Assembly: GCA_009779995.1 (NCBI GenBank)
Contig: WRDW01000007.1
Coordinates: 1 to 58,613 of the forward strand
Length of the DNA: 58,613 nt
Origin: Oscillospiraceae bacterium
Lineage (GTDB): Bacteria; Bacillota; Clostridia; Oscillospirales; Acutalibacteraceae
Reading direction: 5' to 3'
A program made the position numbers and the translations under genes. Shown piece by piece: positions 37,029 to 45,051 of the stretch (position 1 is the first letter of the stretch; each line of letters begins with the position of its first letter). The notes beneath the pieces were generated by a model. That model saw only the letters and a program-made list of their open reading frames with translations. It was not told the origin of the DNA and ran no database searches.

Positions 37029-38159
37029 CTACTCCTGCTTCAGCCGCACCGGCAGCACCATGAACAGGAACCCCTCTCCCTCCGGCGGGAGGATCACCAC
37101 GGGCTGCACCGCGCCGTTGAAGCGGATGCGCACCTGGTCTGTGTCGCAGGCGCGCAGGGCGTCGAGCAGGAAGCGGTTGTTGAAGCCCACCTCGAAGGCC
37201 TCCCCGGCGATGTCCGCGCCCACGCTGTCGCGCGCGGTGCCCACGCCCGTGGCGCAGGTGAACTCCAGGCGGCCCTCCTCGGGCAGGATGTCGCAGCGGA
37301 TGGGGCTCTTGATTTTTTCCGTAATGATGAGGGAGATGCGCTCCACGGCGGAGATGAGGCTGCGCGTGTCGGCGGCGGCCTCGGTTTTGAAGGCCTGCGG
37401 AATGGCCGCGCGGTAGTTCATGAACTCGCCGTCCAGCAGGCGGGAGACCATGTGGTAGCGCCCTATGTCGAAGATGATGTGCTTGCGGCCCACGGCCACG
37501 GAGACCGTGTCGCCGTCGGCGCCCATGCCGCGCAGCTCGCCCAGGGCCTTGGGGGGCACCACGAAGCTCATCTCCTCGCCGTCGTATTCGATGGCCTCCT
37601 TGCGCGTGGCGAAGCGGAAGCCGTCGATGGCGGCAAGGGACAGCTCACCCCCGCTGCCCTCCATGGCGGGGCGCAGCTCGAACTTGACGCCGGTGTGCAC
37701 CGGCTTGGTGTCCGGGTTGATGGCCACGGCGAAGATGGTCTGCCGTATCATCTCCTTGAGCGTGCCCAGCGGCAGCGGCAGCGGCGCCCCGCCCGTGATG
37801 GAGGGCAGCTCCGGGTACTCCTCAGCGCTCATCCCGTTGATGCGGTAGCGGCTCTCCCCGGCGATGATGCTCGCGAGGAAGCGGCTGTCGCACTCCACCT
37901 CCACGCTGTCGCCCGGCAGGCGGCGCAGGATCTCGCAGAACACCTTGGCGTTGAGGACGATGGAGCCCTCCTCCTGCACCGAGGCGTCGATGCGGGTCTG
38001 TATGCCCACCTCCAGGTCGTAGCCGGTGAGCTCCAGGCAGCCCTCGGCGGCGCGCACATAGATGCCCTCCAGGGCGGGGATGGTGGTTTTGGACGAGATG
38101 GCCCGTTGGACGTTTTGGCAGGCCTCGGAAAGGGCCGCGGCGGCGCAGGTGAATTTCAT
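37029..38159 (-). CDS. dnaN: DNA polymerase III beta subunit (sliding clamp)
   Basis: 376 aa, three-domain clamp. Recognisable: MKFTCAAAALSEACQNVQRAISSKTTIPALEGIYV, the FCEILRRLPGD segment, MSAEEYPELP, LAAIDGFRFATRK and the C-terminal VVILPPEGEGFLFMVLPVRL. It tethers polymerase to DNA. In most Firmicutes dnaA lies directly upstream; here the upstream region is non-coding and then recR follows. A promoter-like TTAACA-17-GATAAA lies at 38223-38195. Confidence 0.97.
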   Translation of the reverse strand: MKFTCAAAALSEACQNVQRAISSKTTIPALEGIYVRAAEGCLELTGYDLEVGIQTRIDASVQEEGSIVLNAKVFCEILRRLPGDSVEVECDSRFLASIIAGESRYRINGMSAEEYPELPSITGGAPLPLPLGTLKEMIRQTIFAVAINPDTKPVHTGVKFELRPAMEGSGGELSLAAIDGFRFATRKEAIEYDGEEMSFVVPPKALGELRGMGADGDTVSVAVGRKHIIFDIGRYHMVSRLLDGEFMNYRAAIPQAFKTEAAADTRSLISAVERISLIITEKIKSPIRCDILPEEGRLEFTCATGVGTARDSVGADIAGEAFEVGFNNRFLLDALRACDTDQVRIRFNGAVQPVVILPPEGEGFLFMVLPVRLKQE

Positions 38160-38194
38160 TTGATTACCCTCTTTTCAAGCAATTGATATATCTA

Positions 38195-38223
38195 TTTATC
38201 GTACTCGTAGTATATGCTGTTAA
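38195..38223 (-). promoter_or_regulatory. Candidate dnaN promoter
   Basis: On the minus strand TTAACA, 17-nt spacer, GATAAA; moderate match. Confidence 0.45.
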
Positions 38224-38441
38224 CTCAGCTAAAAAGCCCGCAGAGCCCGTGAAAAGCAACGGCTGCTGCCGGAACGCGCGCTGTGGGTAACCCCTGGTTT
38301 TGCACACGGGAAGAACTGCCAAAAAGAAGTATAGGGAAATCCGGCCTGTGAAAAAGGAAAACGTAGGTTGAAAACCCGCAGGAATTTCCTGGGTGTGGAA
38401 AGGAAAGCTGTGAAAATCCCCAAGAAATAACTGGTGTATCC
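38224..38441. other. Non-coding region where dnaA/oriC would be expected
   Basis: About 280 bp between dnaN and recR without ORFs. Several imperfect DnaA-box-like 9-mers occur (TGTGGGTAA at about 38282, one mismatch to TGTGGATAA; further TGTGGAAAG and TGTGAAAAN types). No perfect TTATCCACA and no long AT-rich unwinding tract is seen, so origin function is only a possibility. Confidence 0.25.
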
Positions 38442-39041
38442 CTAAATCTCCCTTCTCCCCTCCAGCGCCCGCGAGAGCGTCACCTCGTCGGCATATTCCA
38501 GGTCCGCGCCCACGGGCACGCCGTAGGCCAGGCGGGTTACCCGCACGCCCAGGGGCTTGAGCAGGCGCGATAGGTACATCGCCGTGGCCTCGCCCTCCAC
38601 AGTCGGATTGGTGGCCATGATGACCTCCTCCACCAGGCCATCCTCAAAGCGGCGCAGGAGCTCCTTCACGCACAGGTGCTCGGGGCCAACGCCGTTCAGG
38701 GGCGAGATCACCCCGTGCAGCACGTGATACAGGCCCCGGTACTCCCGGGTGCGCTCCACGGCCATCACGTCGCGCGGGTCCTCCACCACGCAGAGGATAG
38801 AGGCGTCCCGGTTGGCGGCGCGGCACACGGCGCACAGCTCGCCGTCGGTGAGGTCGCAGCACAGCGCGCATCGCCGCACGTTTTGGCGGGCGTTCACAAT
38901 CGCCTCGGCGAACGCTTTCGCTTCGTCCTCCGGCAAATTGAGCACATAATAGGCCAGGCGCTGGGCGCTTTTTCTCCCTATGCCCGGCAGGCGGCCGAAC
39001 TGCTCAGCCAGCTGCGCCAGCGGCGCGATTTCCTGCGGCAT
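38442..39041 (-). CDS. recR: RecR recombination protein
   Basis: 199 aa. Helix-hairpin-helix [17 protein letters not shown], a four-Cys zinc finger ([16 protein letters not shown]), and a Toprim domain ([49 protein letters not shown]). Works with RecF/RecO in gap repair. It ends the dnaX-side cluster; the ATG is 1 nt after the ybaB stop, so the two are co-translated. Confidence 0.97.
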   Translation of the reverse strand: MPQEIAPLAQLAEQFGRLPGIGRKSAQRLAYYVLNLPEDEAKAFAEAIVNARQNVRRCALCCDLTDGELCAVCRAANRDASILCVVEDPRDVMAVERTREYRGLYHVLHGVISPLNGVGPEHLCVKELLRRFEDGLVEEVIMATNPTVEGEATAMYLSRLLKPLGVRVTRLAYGVPVGADLEYADEVTLSRALEGRREI

Positions 39042-39042
39042 A

Positions 39043-39387
39043 TCACATCATCCCCGGCAGCCCCGGCATACCGCCCTGGGCCTGGGCCATGCCCTGCTCC
39101 ATGGCGTCCTTCGCCTTGGAGAGGCATTCGTTCACCGCCGCGAGGACCAGGTCCTCCAGCATCTCCACGTCCTCGGGGTCCACCACCTCGGGGGAGATCG
39201 AAATCGAGAGCAGCTCCTGCCGGCCATTGCACTGCGCCGTGACGGCGCCGCCGCCCACGCTGGCGCTGAACGAGGCGTTCTCCACCTCCTCCTGCACGCG
39301 GGCCATCTCCTCCTGCATCTTTTGCAGCTGCTTCATCATGGCGGCCTGTCCGCCGCCGCGGAATTCGTCGGGCAATCTGGCTTTCAC
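39043..39387 (-). CDS. ybaB: YbaB/EbfC nucleoid-associated protein
   Basis: 114 aa. [27 protein letters not shown], then [44 protein letters not shown] is the family pattern; a DNA-binding dimer habitually encoded between dnaX and recR. The N-terminus overlaps the membrane-protein gene upstream by 4 nt. Confidence 0.96.
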   Translation of the reverse strand: MKARLPDEFRGGGQAAMMKQLQKMQEEMARVQEEVENASFSASVGGGAVTAQCNGRQELLSISISPEVVDPEDVEMLEDLVLAAVNECLSKAKDAMEQGMAQAQGGMPGLPGMM

Positions 39388-39716
39388 GCAATATCTCCTT
39401 TAGATTGTTCTTCATCTGTGTTTTCGGGCGACGGCTGTGTATTCATATTAATTTTATCCAGCAGACTGATGATTTCCGCAAAAACGCGCAGCAAATCGGC
39501 GTTACTAAACGTTGGCTGTGTATTTTTGCTGATTTTATCCAGCAGGCTGATGACCTCCGCAAAGCCGCGCAGAAGAATAAACCCAGCTATAGCGACGCCC
39601 AAGTAGGGCAGCGCCCCGTAAAAGTCGGCAATGAACGACAAAAGCCATATAACTGAACCGCCGACAAGGGTGAGCCATGCCAGTACCTTGATTGCGGTTG
39701 CGGTGCGATTGCTCAT
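39384..39716 (-). CDS. Small membrane protein with internal repeat, inserted between dnaX and ybaB
   Basis: 110 aa starting at ATG 39716 (AAAGGAGAG upstream). Two transmembrane helices (VLAWLTLVGGSVIWLLSFI and LPYLGVAIAGFILL) are followed by two copies of FAE(V/I)ISLLDKI...NTQP separated by about 11 residues, a cytoplasmic amphipathic repeat. It interrupts the usual dnaX-ybaB-recR order. Function unknown. Confidence 0.75.
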   Translation of the reverse strand: MSNRTATAIKVLAWLTLVGGSVIWLLSFIADFYGALPYLGVAIAGFILLRGFAEVISLLDKISKNTQPTFSNADLLRVFAEIISLLDKINMNTQPSPENTDEEQSKGDIA

Positions 39717-39878
39717 AGAAATCTCTCCTTTGTGATTTGCAAGCACTCATTATAGGGGGTGGCATTCCCGAAGCAGTCAGATTTCTTGTGTATAAAGAGC
39801 CAAAACGCCCGAACTGCCAAGGGTCTCCCCTTGGTGGGGCCAACGTCTCCTACGGGAGACGGTAGCGAAGCGGGGGTG

Positions 39879-39918
39879 GTGCTGCGGCCGCAAAGGCCAT
39901 AGGGGCCGGCGGGCACTG
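39879..39918. repeat. 40-bp repeat, copy 1
   Basis: GTGCTGCGGCCGCAAAGGCC... to GGGCACTG; 39-bp relative with few differences at 56068-56106. The preceding 39826-39875 contains further small GC hairpins. Confidence 0.8.
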
Positions 39919-39940
39919 CGCGAAGCGCTGTCTTAGTGAA

Positions 39941-41503
39941 CTACAGCTCCTTGGCCCGTTCCGCCAGCAGCTCCAGAGGGTCCTTCGGCGGGGCAGGCTC
40001 CGCGCCCTTGTAGAGCCCCAGACGCACTCTTCTGTCCGTGGTATCGTACACGGCCTTGATCAGGTTGCCCGCGTGGGTTTTCTGCCCGATGAAAGATTTT
40101 AAGGCGGGGTTGTCGCTCTTGATGAGCAGGAAATCGCCCCGCATATACGCGGTGGAGCCGTCGAGTATCCCGGCAAGCGGCGGGTTGCCCTGCCGCAAAT
40201 GCGCGATGACCCCGGGCCACTCGCCGAAGATCCTGTCTTCGCCAGTTGACAGTTGAGAGTTCAGCGCAGCTGACATGACCGGAGGGAGGGCAGTTGAGAG
40301 TTGAGGTTCGGCGGGTGATTGAGCAGGTGCGGGAAGCGGCATAGGTGTAGGTTCGGGAGCAGTCGCTCGTTTTTCCTGCACAGGCGTCGGCGCGGATAAA
40401 CTGTCACCTGTCACCAGTCCGCTGTCAACTACGCAAAGCCGGATCAGCCCGAGCTCCATCTCCATGCGCCTGTCGGCGCTGCGGCGCAGGTTGGCGGCGG
40501 ATTGCTCCAGGGTCTCCATGTAGCGCAGCAGCCGGGGGGTTGTGCAGCAGGCGGCCTGGGCCTGGTAGAGCCGCAAATCCTCCTCCGTGCAGGTGAGGAA
40601 ATCCCTGGGATTGCGCACGGTGAGCAAAATCAATAAATTGCGCAGGTGGAACAGCAGTTCCTCGCACAGGCGCTCCATGTCGCAGGCGTCCTGGTAGAGC
40701 GCGTGGACGAGCTCCAGGCAGCGCGGGATGTCCTTCTCCAGCACAGAATCTGTCAATTCAAAAAGATAACGCCGGTCCGCCATGCCTATGCTCTTGGCCA
40801 CGTAGGCGGCGGTGATGGTTTCCCCCTCGGCGCGGCAGCGGTCCAGCAGGGAGTAGGCGTCGCGCATGGCGCCGTCGGCCACGCGGGCGAGGAGCATCGC
40901 CGCGCCCTCCTCCAGGGAGAGGCCCTCCTGCCCGGCCACGCGCAGCAGGCGCCCCGCGATGTCCTCGGCGGTGATCCTGTGAAAATCGAAGCGCTGGCAT
41001 CTTGACAAAACAGTCGCGGGCAGCTTGTGCACCTCGGTCGTCGCCAATATAAAAATCACGTAGGAGGGCGGCTCCTCCAGGGTCTTTAACAGCGCGTTGA
41101 AGGCCCCTGCTGAAAGCATGTGGACTTCGTCTATGATATACACCCGGTATTTGCCCTGGGCCGGTGTAAAATTCGTCTCGTCGCGGAGATCCCGTATGTT
41201 GTCCACGCCGTTGTTGCTGGCGGCGTCGATCTCGATGACGTCCAGCATACTGCCGCTGTCGATGCCCCGGCACAGCTCGCACTCGTTGCAGGGCTCGCCG
41301 TCCCGCGGGTCAGAGCAGTTGACCGCCTTCGCCAGTATCCGCGCGCACGAGGTCTTGCCCGTGCCGCGCGGCCCGGTGAAAAGATACGCGTGCGAAAGCC
41401 GCCCCGTGGCCAGGGCGCGCCGCAGCGTGGCGGTCACGTGGTCCTGGCCGACGACGTCGGCAAAAGCGGGCGAGCGGTATTTGCGATAGAGAACTTGGTA
41501 CAT
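39941..41503 (-). CDS. dnaX: DNA polymerase III subunits gamma/tau
   Basis: 520 aa clamp-loader ATPase. MYQVLYRKYRSPAFADVVGQ, Walker A GPRGTGKT (43-50), zinc-binding Cys set (C64, C73, C76, C79), YIIDEVHMLS and the SRC motif ILATTEVHKLPATVLSRCQRFDF are present. The linker after residue about 360 is Pro/Ala/Thr-rich and carries heptanucleotide-type repeats (encoding SGLVTGDSL, PQLSTAL, SQLSTGED) before the C-terminal domain. ATG 41503 follows GAGGT; the SRP RNA gene ends about 13 bp upstream. Confidence 0.97.
   Translation of the reverse strand: MYQVLYRKYRSPAFADVVGQDHVTATLRRALATGRLSHAYLFTGPRGTGKTSCARILAKAVNCSDPRDGEPCNECELCRGIDSGSMLDVIEIDAASNNGVDNIRDLRDETNFTPAQGKYRVYIIDEVHMLSAGAFNALLKTLEEPPSYVIFILATTEVHKLPATVLSRCQRFDFHRITAEDIAGRLLRVAGQEGLSLEEGAAMLLARVADGAMRDAYSLLDRCRAEGETITAAYVAKSIGMADRRYLFELTDSVLEKDIPRCLELVHALYQDACDMERLCEELLFHLRNLLILLTVRNPRDFLTCTEEDLRLYQAQAACCTTPRLLRYMETLEQSAANLRRSADRRMEMELGLIRLCVVDSGLVTGDSLSAPTPVQEKRATAPEPTPMPLPAPAQSPAEPQLSTALPPVMSAALNSQLSTGEDRIFGEWPGVIAHLRQGNPPLAGILDGSTAYMRGDFLLIKSDNPALKSFIGQKTHAGNLIKAVYDTTDRRVRLGLYKGAEPAPPKDPLELLAERAKEL
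40243..40430. repeat. Heptanucleotide-type repeats inside the dnaX linker
   Basis: GTTGACA/GTTGAGA units at 40243-40264 and 40291-40306, and CTGTCAC/CTGTCAA units at about 40396-40430. Same repeat type as in intergenic regions, here in frame. Confidence 0.7.
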
Positions 41504-41516
41504 ATTCAAATTACCT

Positions 41517-41638
41517 CGGTCACACGGCGCGCAGGCGGGCTGTGGCGCACAGGGCGGCCCGCTGAATGCTGCTCGGTTCCCCGCCTGACATGGTTCACGG
41601 CGCCCTGCCGCACAGGACCCGCGCGCCGCATGACCGGG
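41517..41638 (-). ncRNA. ffs: Signal recognition particle RNA (small bacterial type)
   Basis: On the minus strand the ends pair (CGGTCA...TGACCG; GCGGCGCGC with GCGCGCCG). The apical domain IV reads GTGAACCATGTCAGGCGGGGAACC continuing GAGCAGCA, matching the GTCAGG...AGCAGC asymmetric loop and GGAA-type tip. It sits directly upstream of dnaX, the conserved place in Firmicutes. Length about 120 nt; no Alu domain is evident. Exact ends are estimated. Confidence 0.85.
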
Positions 41639-41680
41639 GCAATTTCCAAGGCGAATATGGCTTGCCGTATTCGCCATTTT

Positions 41681-41709
41681 ATTATAACAGATTTTGCGGG
41701 GAAAATCAA
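41681..41709 (-). promoter_or_regulatory. ffs-dnaX promoter
   Basis: On the minus strand TTGATT (41709-41704), 17-nt spacer, TATAAT (41686-41681). A GGCGAATA/TATTCGCC hairpin (41650-41676) follows the start point. Confidence 0.85.
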
Positions 41710-41798
41710 GAGGTTTTCGGGAAAAGGTTAAGAAGGGTGGTGAAGCGAAAAAATGCCCCGCCCGGGTAACAGGCGGGGCGGTTGAAGACGGAGTGAAA

Positions 41799-42782
41799 TT
41801 AAAAACCAAAAATGATTCGCAGCGGAATAAGCATTAAATCTAATGACTCCCATGGCATGTCTAGCAATACCGCATTGAGAAAACGCGGATAATCAGCGGG
41901 ATTTGCCATTACCGCTCTCCAGTCCGTGTGTGTGAGCAATAGAATCCAGTGAGAGAGCATCGACTTGATCGACTGACCAAAACTATATTCTTTTACAACG
42001 AAATTCGCGGTAGCAATCTTTTCAGGATAAGAGAAGTAATTGGAAGATTTCCGGGCAAATATGTAATACTCCTGGCCCACTTCAAGAAAGTAGACTCGAC
42101 TGAAATGATTTCGGTCGTTACTGGGCAATCCATGGAGATGGTAGAGGAACTCATAATTGGAATCCATGATCACCATTACCCTGATGAAATCCGAAAAGTA
42201 AAGCCAGGGGTTTTCAAACGAATACCACCCGCTTGTTTCCGGCGTGAACGAAAGAACCTGGGGTCTGTACGCATCAAGAGTCTGGACAGTCATCATTTCG
42301 CCGAGTTTCATCGCTGTCAAAGGCATCTGTGTTTCAATATATCGCTCAACATAATTCTCGGGAAATTCGATGCTCGCCTGCGGCAGCGATTCATAATAGT
42401 TTGTGAAATTTCCATGCACCTCGTAATACGCGCTTTGGAGGTTTGAATCGCTGTAGAGGAAGGTTGCGCTGTCATCGAAAGACCAGGGGAACACTCGCCA
42501 CCACCAGTCGATCCCTATTTCTTCCCACCGGCTTAGCACCTCTGGCTCACCGTCCTCGTAGTAGGCCGTAATAGTCACGTTTTCGGGCGTGAAAAGGGCA
42601 TACATGATGTGTCCAATCAAAATCTCCCCACTCCATTCCGCCTCAATCGCCGTGACAACCGGCAATGGGTTCATCAGGCCCTGCGTTTCGACCTCGACCT
42701 CGCCTTCCTCCAGCGCCGCCGCGCTCACCCCGCAGCCGAGGCACAGCAGGCACACCAGCAGGACCGACAACAGTTTTTTCAT
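41799..42782 (-). CDS. Secreted protein of unknown function, 327 aa
   Basis: Signal peptide MKKLLSVLLVCLLCLGCGVS followed by AAALEEGEVEVETQG. The mature part is rich in Trp, Tyr and Phe with beta-strand patterns (GWYSFENPWLYFSDFIRVMVIMD, HFSRVYFLEVGQEYYIFAR), like extracellular adhesion or ligand-binding proteins, and ends in a hydrophobic helix. LCLGC is lipobox-like but imperfect. ATG 42782 is chosen for AAAGGAG. Single-gene transcript with promoter at 42815-42843. Confidence 0.75.
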   Translation of the reverse strand: MKKLLSVLLVCLLCLGCGVSAAALEEGEVEVETQGLMNPLPVVTAIEAEWSGEILIGHIMYALFTPENVTITAYYEDGEPEVLSRWEEIGIDWWWRVFPWSFDDSATFLYSDSNLQSAYYEVHGNFTNYYESLPQASIEFPENYVERYIETQMPLTAMKLGEMMTVQTLDAYRPQVLSFTPETSGWYSFENPWLYFSDFIRVMVIMDSNYEFLYHLHGLPSNDRNHFSRVYFLEVGQEYYIFARKSSNYFSYPEKIATANFVVKEYSFGQSIKSMLSHWILLLTHTDWRAVMANPADYPRFLNAVLLDMPWESLDLMLIPLRIIFGF

Positions 42783-42814
42783 CTGACACACTCCTTTGCA
42801 AAATTTTCACCCTC

Positions 42815-42843
42815 ATTATACCTGTTCTCCCGGCGGAATGCAA
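42815..42843 (-). promoter_or_regulatory. Promoter of the 327-aa secreted protein
   Basis: On the minus strand TTGCAT, 17-nt spacer, TATAAT. Confidence 0.7.
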
Positions 42844-42897
42844 GCGTTACATAAAAAAAATCTCCCCGCATATCCATGGGACAAGGGGGGACTGTCC

Positions 42898-44748
42898 ATG
42901 CCTGTCGTCGCGCTCATCGGGAACCCGAACTGCGGGAAGACCACGCTGTTCAACGCGCTCACCGGGGCCAACCAGTTCGTGGGGAACTGGCCGGGCGTCA
43001 CCGTGGAAAAAAAAGAGGGCACGCTGCGCGGCCGCAAGGACGTGCGCGTGCTCGACCTGCCGGGGATTTACTCCCTCGCGCCCTATTCCCCGGAGGAGAT
43101 CGTCGCCCGGGACGCCCTGGCGGGCAACACGCCGCCGGACGCCGTGCTCAACATCGTGGACGGCACGCAGCTCGAACGCAGCCTCTACCTCACCCTGCAG
43201 CTGCTGGAGCTGCGCCTGCCGGTGGTGGTGGCCGTCAACTGCGCCGACGTCCTGCGCCGCCGGGGCGACAGGTTTTCCCCGGAAACGCTCTCCCGCGCCC
43301 TGGGTTGCCCTGTGGTGGAAATTTCCGCGCTGCGGGGGGAGGGGTTGGGAAAACTGGTAGGGGTGTTACAGGATGCCTGTAGGAGTGGCATTCTTGCCAC
43401 CCGCGCACATAACGCGAATGCCACCCGCGCACATAACGCAACCGCCTCGGGCGGCAAGAATGCCGCCCCTACAGATGAGCGCCGCATCGCAGAAAAATAC
43501 GACCGCATCGAAACAATCATAGAGCAGTGCCTGGTCAAAAGCCCAAAAAAAGAGCTCTCCCAGCGCCTGGACGACGTATTCCTCAACCGCTGGCTGGCCC
43601 TGCCGATTTTCGCGCTGGTGATGTTCCTGGTGTACTACGTCTCGGTTTCGGGCATTGGGGCCTGGGCGGCGCGGGGCCTGGAAGGCGCACTCGACATGGC
43701 GGGCCGCGCCCTCGAAAGCCTGCTGCTGCAATGGCAGGCGGCCCCCTGGCTGCGGGCATTGAGCATCGACGGCCTGTGGGCCGGTGTGGGCACGCTGCTG
43801 GGCTTCGTTCCGCAGATGCTGCTGCTGTTCGGCTGCCTGTCCTTCCTGGAGGGCTGCGGATATCTCGCACGCATCGCCTTCGTGCTCGACAGCCTGCTGC
43901 GGCGCTTCGGGCTCTCGGGCAAGTGCTTCATGCCCATGCTGCTGGCCACCGGCTGCGGCGTGCCGGCGATCCTGGCCTGCCGCGCCATCGACTGCCCCCA
44001 CGAGCGCCGCGTCACGGCAATCAGCTGCACCTTCATGCCCTGCAGCGCCAAGCTGCCCGTGATCGCCCTCATCGCCGGGGTACTGTTCAACGGGGCCTGG
44101 TGGATGGCCCCCCTGGCCTACTTCCTGGGCTTCGGCGCGGTGGTGCTGACAGCGTGGCTGTCCAAGCTTTTTTTACAGAGCAAAAAAAGCGCGCCGCCGC
44201 AGGCGGCCTTTGTGCTGGAGCTGCCGGACTACCGCCTGCCCTCCCTGCCCAGCCTGCTGCGCAGCGTGTGGACCCGCACCATCTCCTTCCTGAAAAAGGC
44301 CGGCAGCGTGATTTTGCTCTCGGCCATGGCGGTCTGGTTCCTGTCCAGCGTCAAATGGGAGAGCGGCCGTTTCGCCTTCGCCGAGAGCCTCTCCAACGGC
44401 CTCCTGGCGGATTTCGGGCGGGCCCTGGAGCCGCTGTTCCGGCCTCTGGGCTTCGGCAAGTGGCAGGCCGTGGTGGCCACGGCCACGGCCTTCATCGCAA
44501 AGGAGAACGCCGTGGCCACCCTGGGGATCCTCTACAACGGCAGCATCGCGTCCGGTTTCACGCCTGTTTCTTCATTGTCATTTCTCATTTTCAATTTACT
44601 CTGCGCCCCCTGCGTGGCGGCCGTGAGCGCCCTTCGCCGTGAGCTCGGCAGCACAAAGCGCACACTGGCGGCGGTTGCCTGGCAGTGCGCGCTGGCGTAT
44701 GGGGTCGCTTTTTTGGTGTATACGGCGGGGGGATGGGTAGTGCGGTAG
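42898..44748 (+). CDS. feoB: FeoB ferrous iron transporter
   Basis: 616 aa. N-terminal G-protein: G1 GNPNCGKTT, switch NWPGVTVEKKEG, G3 DLPGIYSL, G4 VNCADV. The membrane core carries both Gate motifs, including LATGCGVPAILACRAI. FeoB imports Fe(II) in anaerobes. ATG 42898 has AAGGGGGG upstream. Between the G domain and the membrane part, residues about 160-192 (ACRSGILATRAHNANATRAHNA..., SGGKNAAPT) are encoded by two palindromic repeats and a 17-bp direct repeat inserted in frame. No feoA is adjacent, and no FeoA domain is fused. Confidence 0.96.
   Translation: MPVVALIGNPNCGKTTLFNALTGANQFVGNWPGVTVEKKEGTLRGRKDVRVLDLPGIYSLAPYSPEEIVARDALAGNTPPDAVLNIVDGTQLERSLYLTLQLLELRLPVVVAVNCADVLRRRGDRFSPETLSRALGCPVVEISALRGEGLGKLVGVLQDACRSGILATRAHNANATRAHNATASGGKNAAPTDERRIAEKYDRIETIIEQCLVKSPKKELSQRLDDVFLNRWLALPIFALVMFLVYYVSVSGIGAWAARGLEGALDMAGRALESLLLQWQAAPWLRALSIDGLWAGVGTLLGFVPQMLLLFGCLSFLEGCGYLARIAFVLDSLLRRFGLSGKCFMPMLLATGCGVPAILACRAIDCPHERRVTAISCTFMPCSAKLPVIALIAGVLFNGAWWMAPLAYFLGFGAVVLTAWLSKLFLQSKKSAPPQAAFVLELPDYRLPSLPSLLRSVWTRTISFLKKAGSVILLSAMAVWFLSSVKWESGRFAFAESLSNGLLADFGRALEPLFRPLGFGKWQAVVATATAFIAKENAVATLGILYNGSIASGFTPVSSLSFLIFNLLCAPCVAAVSALRRELGSTKRTLAAVAWQCALAYGVAFLVYTAGGWVVR
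43377..43474. repeat. Inverted pair of palindromic repeats (copies 5 and 6) inside feoB
   Basis: Copy 5 (43377-43403) and copy 6 (43448-43474, opposite orientation). Copy 5 has GTGGCA/TGCCAC instead of GCGGCA/TGCCGC: both arms changed together, so the hairpin is kept. The middle contains ACCCGCGCACATAACGC twice. Confidence 0.92.
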
Positions 44749-44765
44749 GGACGTATAAAGCGCCG

Positions 44766-44939
44766 TTACTCCTCTTCCTTCATATTATCCAGGGCATATT
44801 TGCAGCACTGCAAAACCAGCAGGTTGAACGAGATGTCATGCTTATTGGCAATCTGTTGAAGCTGCTCAAACATCTCTTCTGTGAACCGTATCGTACGACC
44901 GACATTCGCGTTTCTAAAGTCACTCTCCACCTGAAACAT
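44766..44939 (-). CDS. Ribbon-helix-helix (Arc/CopG-like) protein, 57 aa
   Basis: VGRTIRFTEEMFEQLQQIANKHDISFNLLVLQCCKYALDNM shows the beta-strand, helix, turn, helix pattern of ribbon-helix-helix DNA-binding proteins. Start ATG 44939 has GGGAGTGG upstream. No toxin is adjacent, so it may be a stand-alone small repressor. It faces feoB across 17 bp. Confidence 0.7.
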   Translation of the reverse strand: MFQVESDFRNANVGRTIRFTEEMFEQLQQIANKHDISFNLLVLQCCKYALDNMKEEE

Positions 44940-45051
44940 ATAACCACTCCCATAATTATTCTTGACATAATTAGGCTGCAATATTCGACACAATCACATC
45001 AAACCGCCCGGTGACTTGTTCGGCTGAAATGCCGCCGCCAAATAAAGAGTG

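Noticed and set aside
38224-38441. Confident oriC call
   Set aside because: No perfect DnaA box and no AT-rich unwinding element; only imperfect matches are present.
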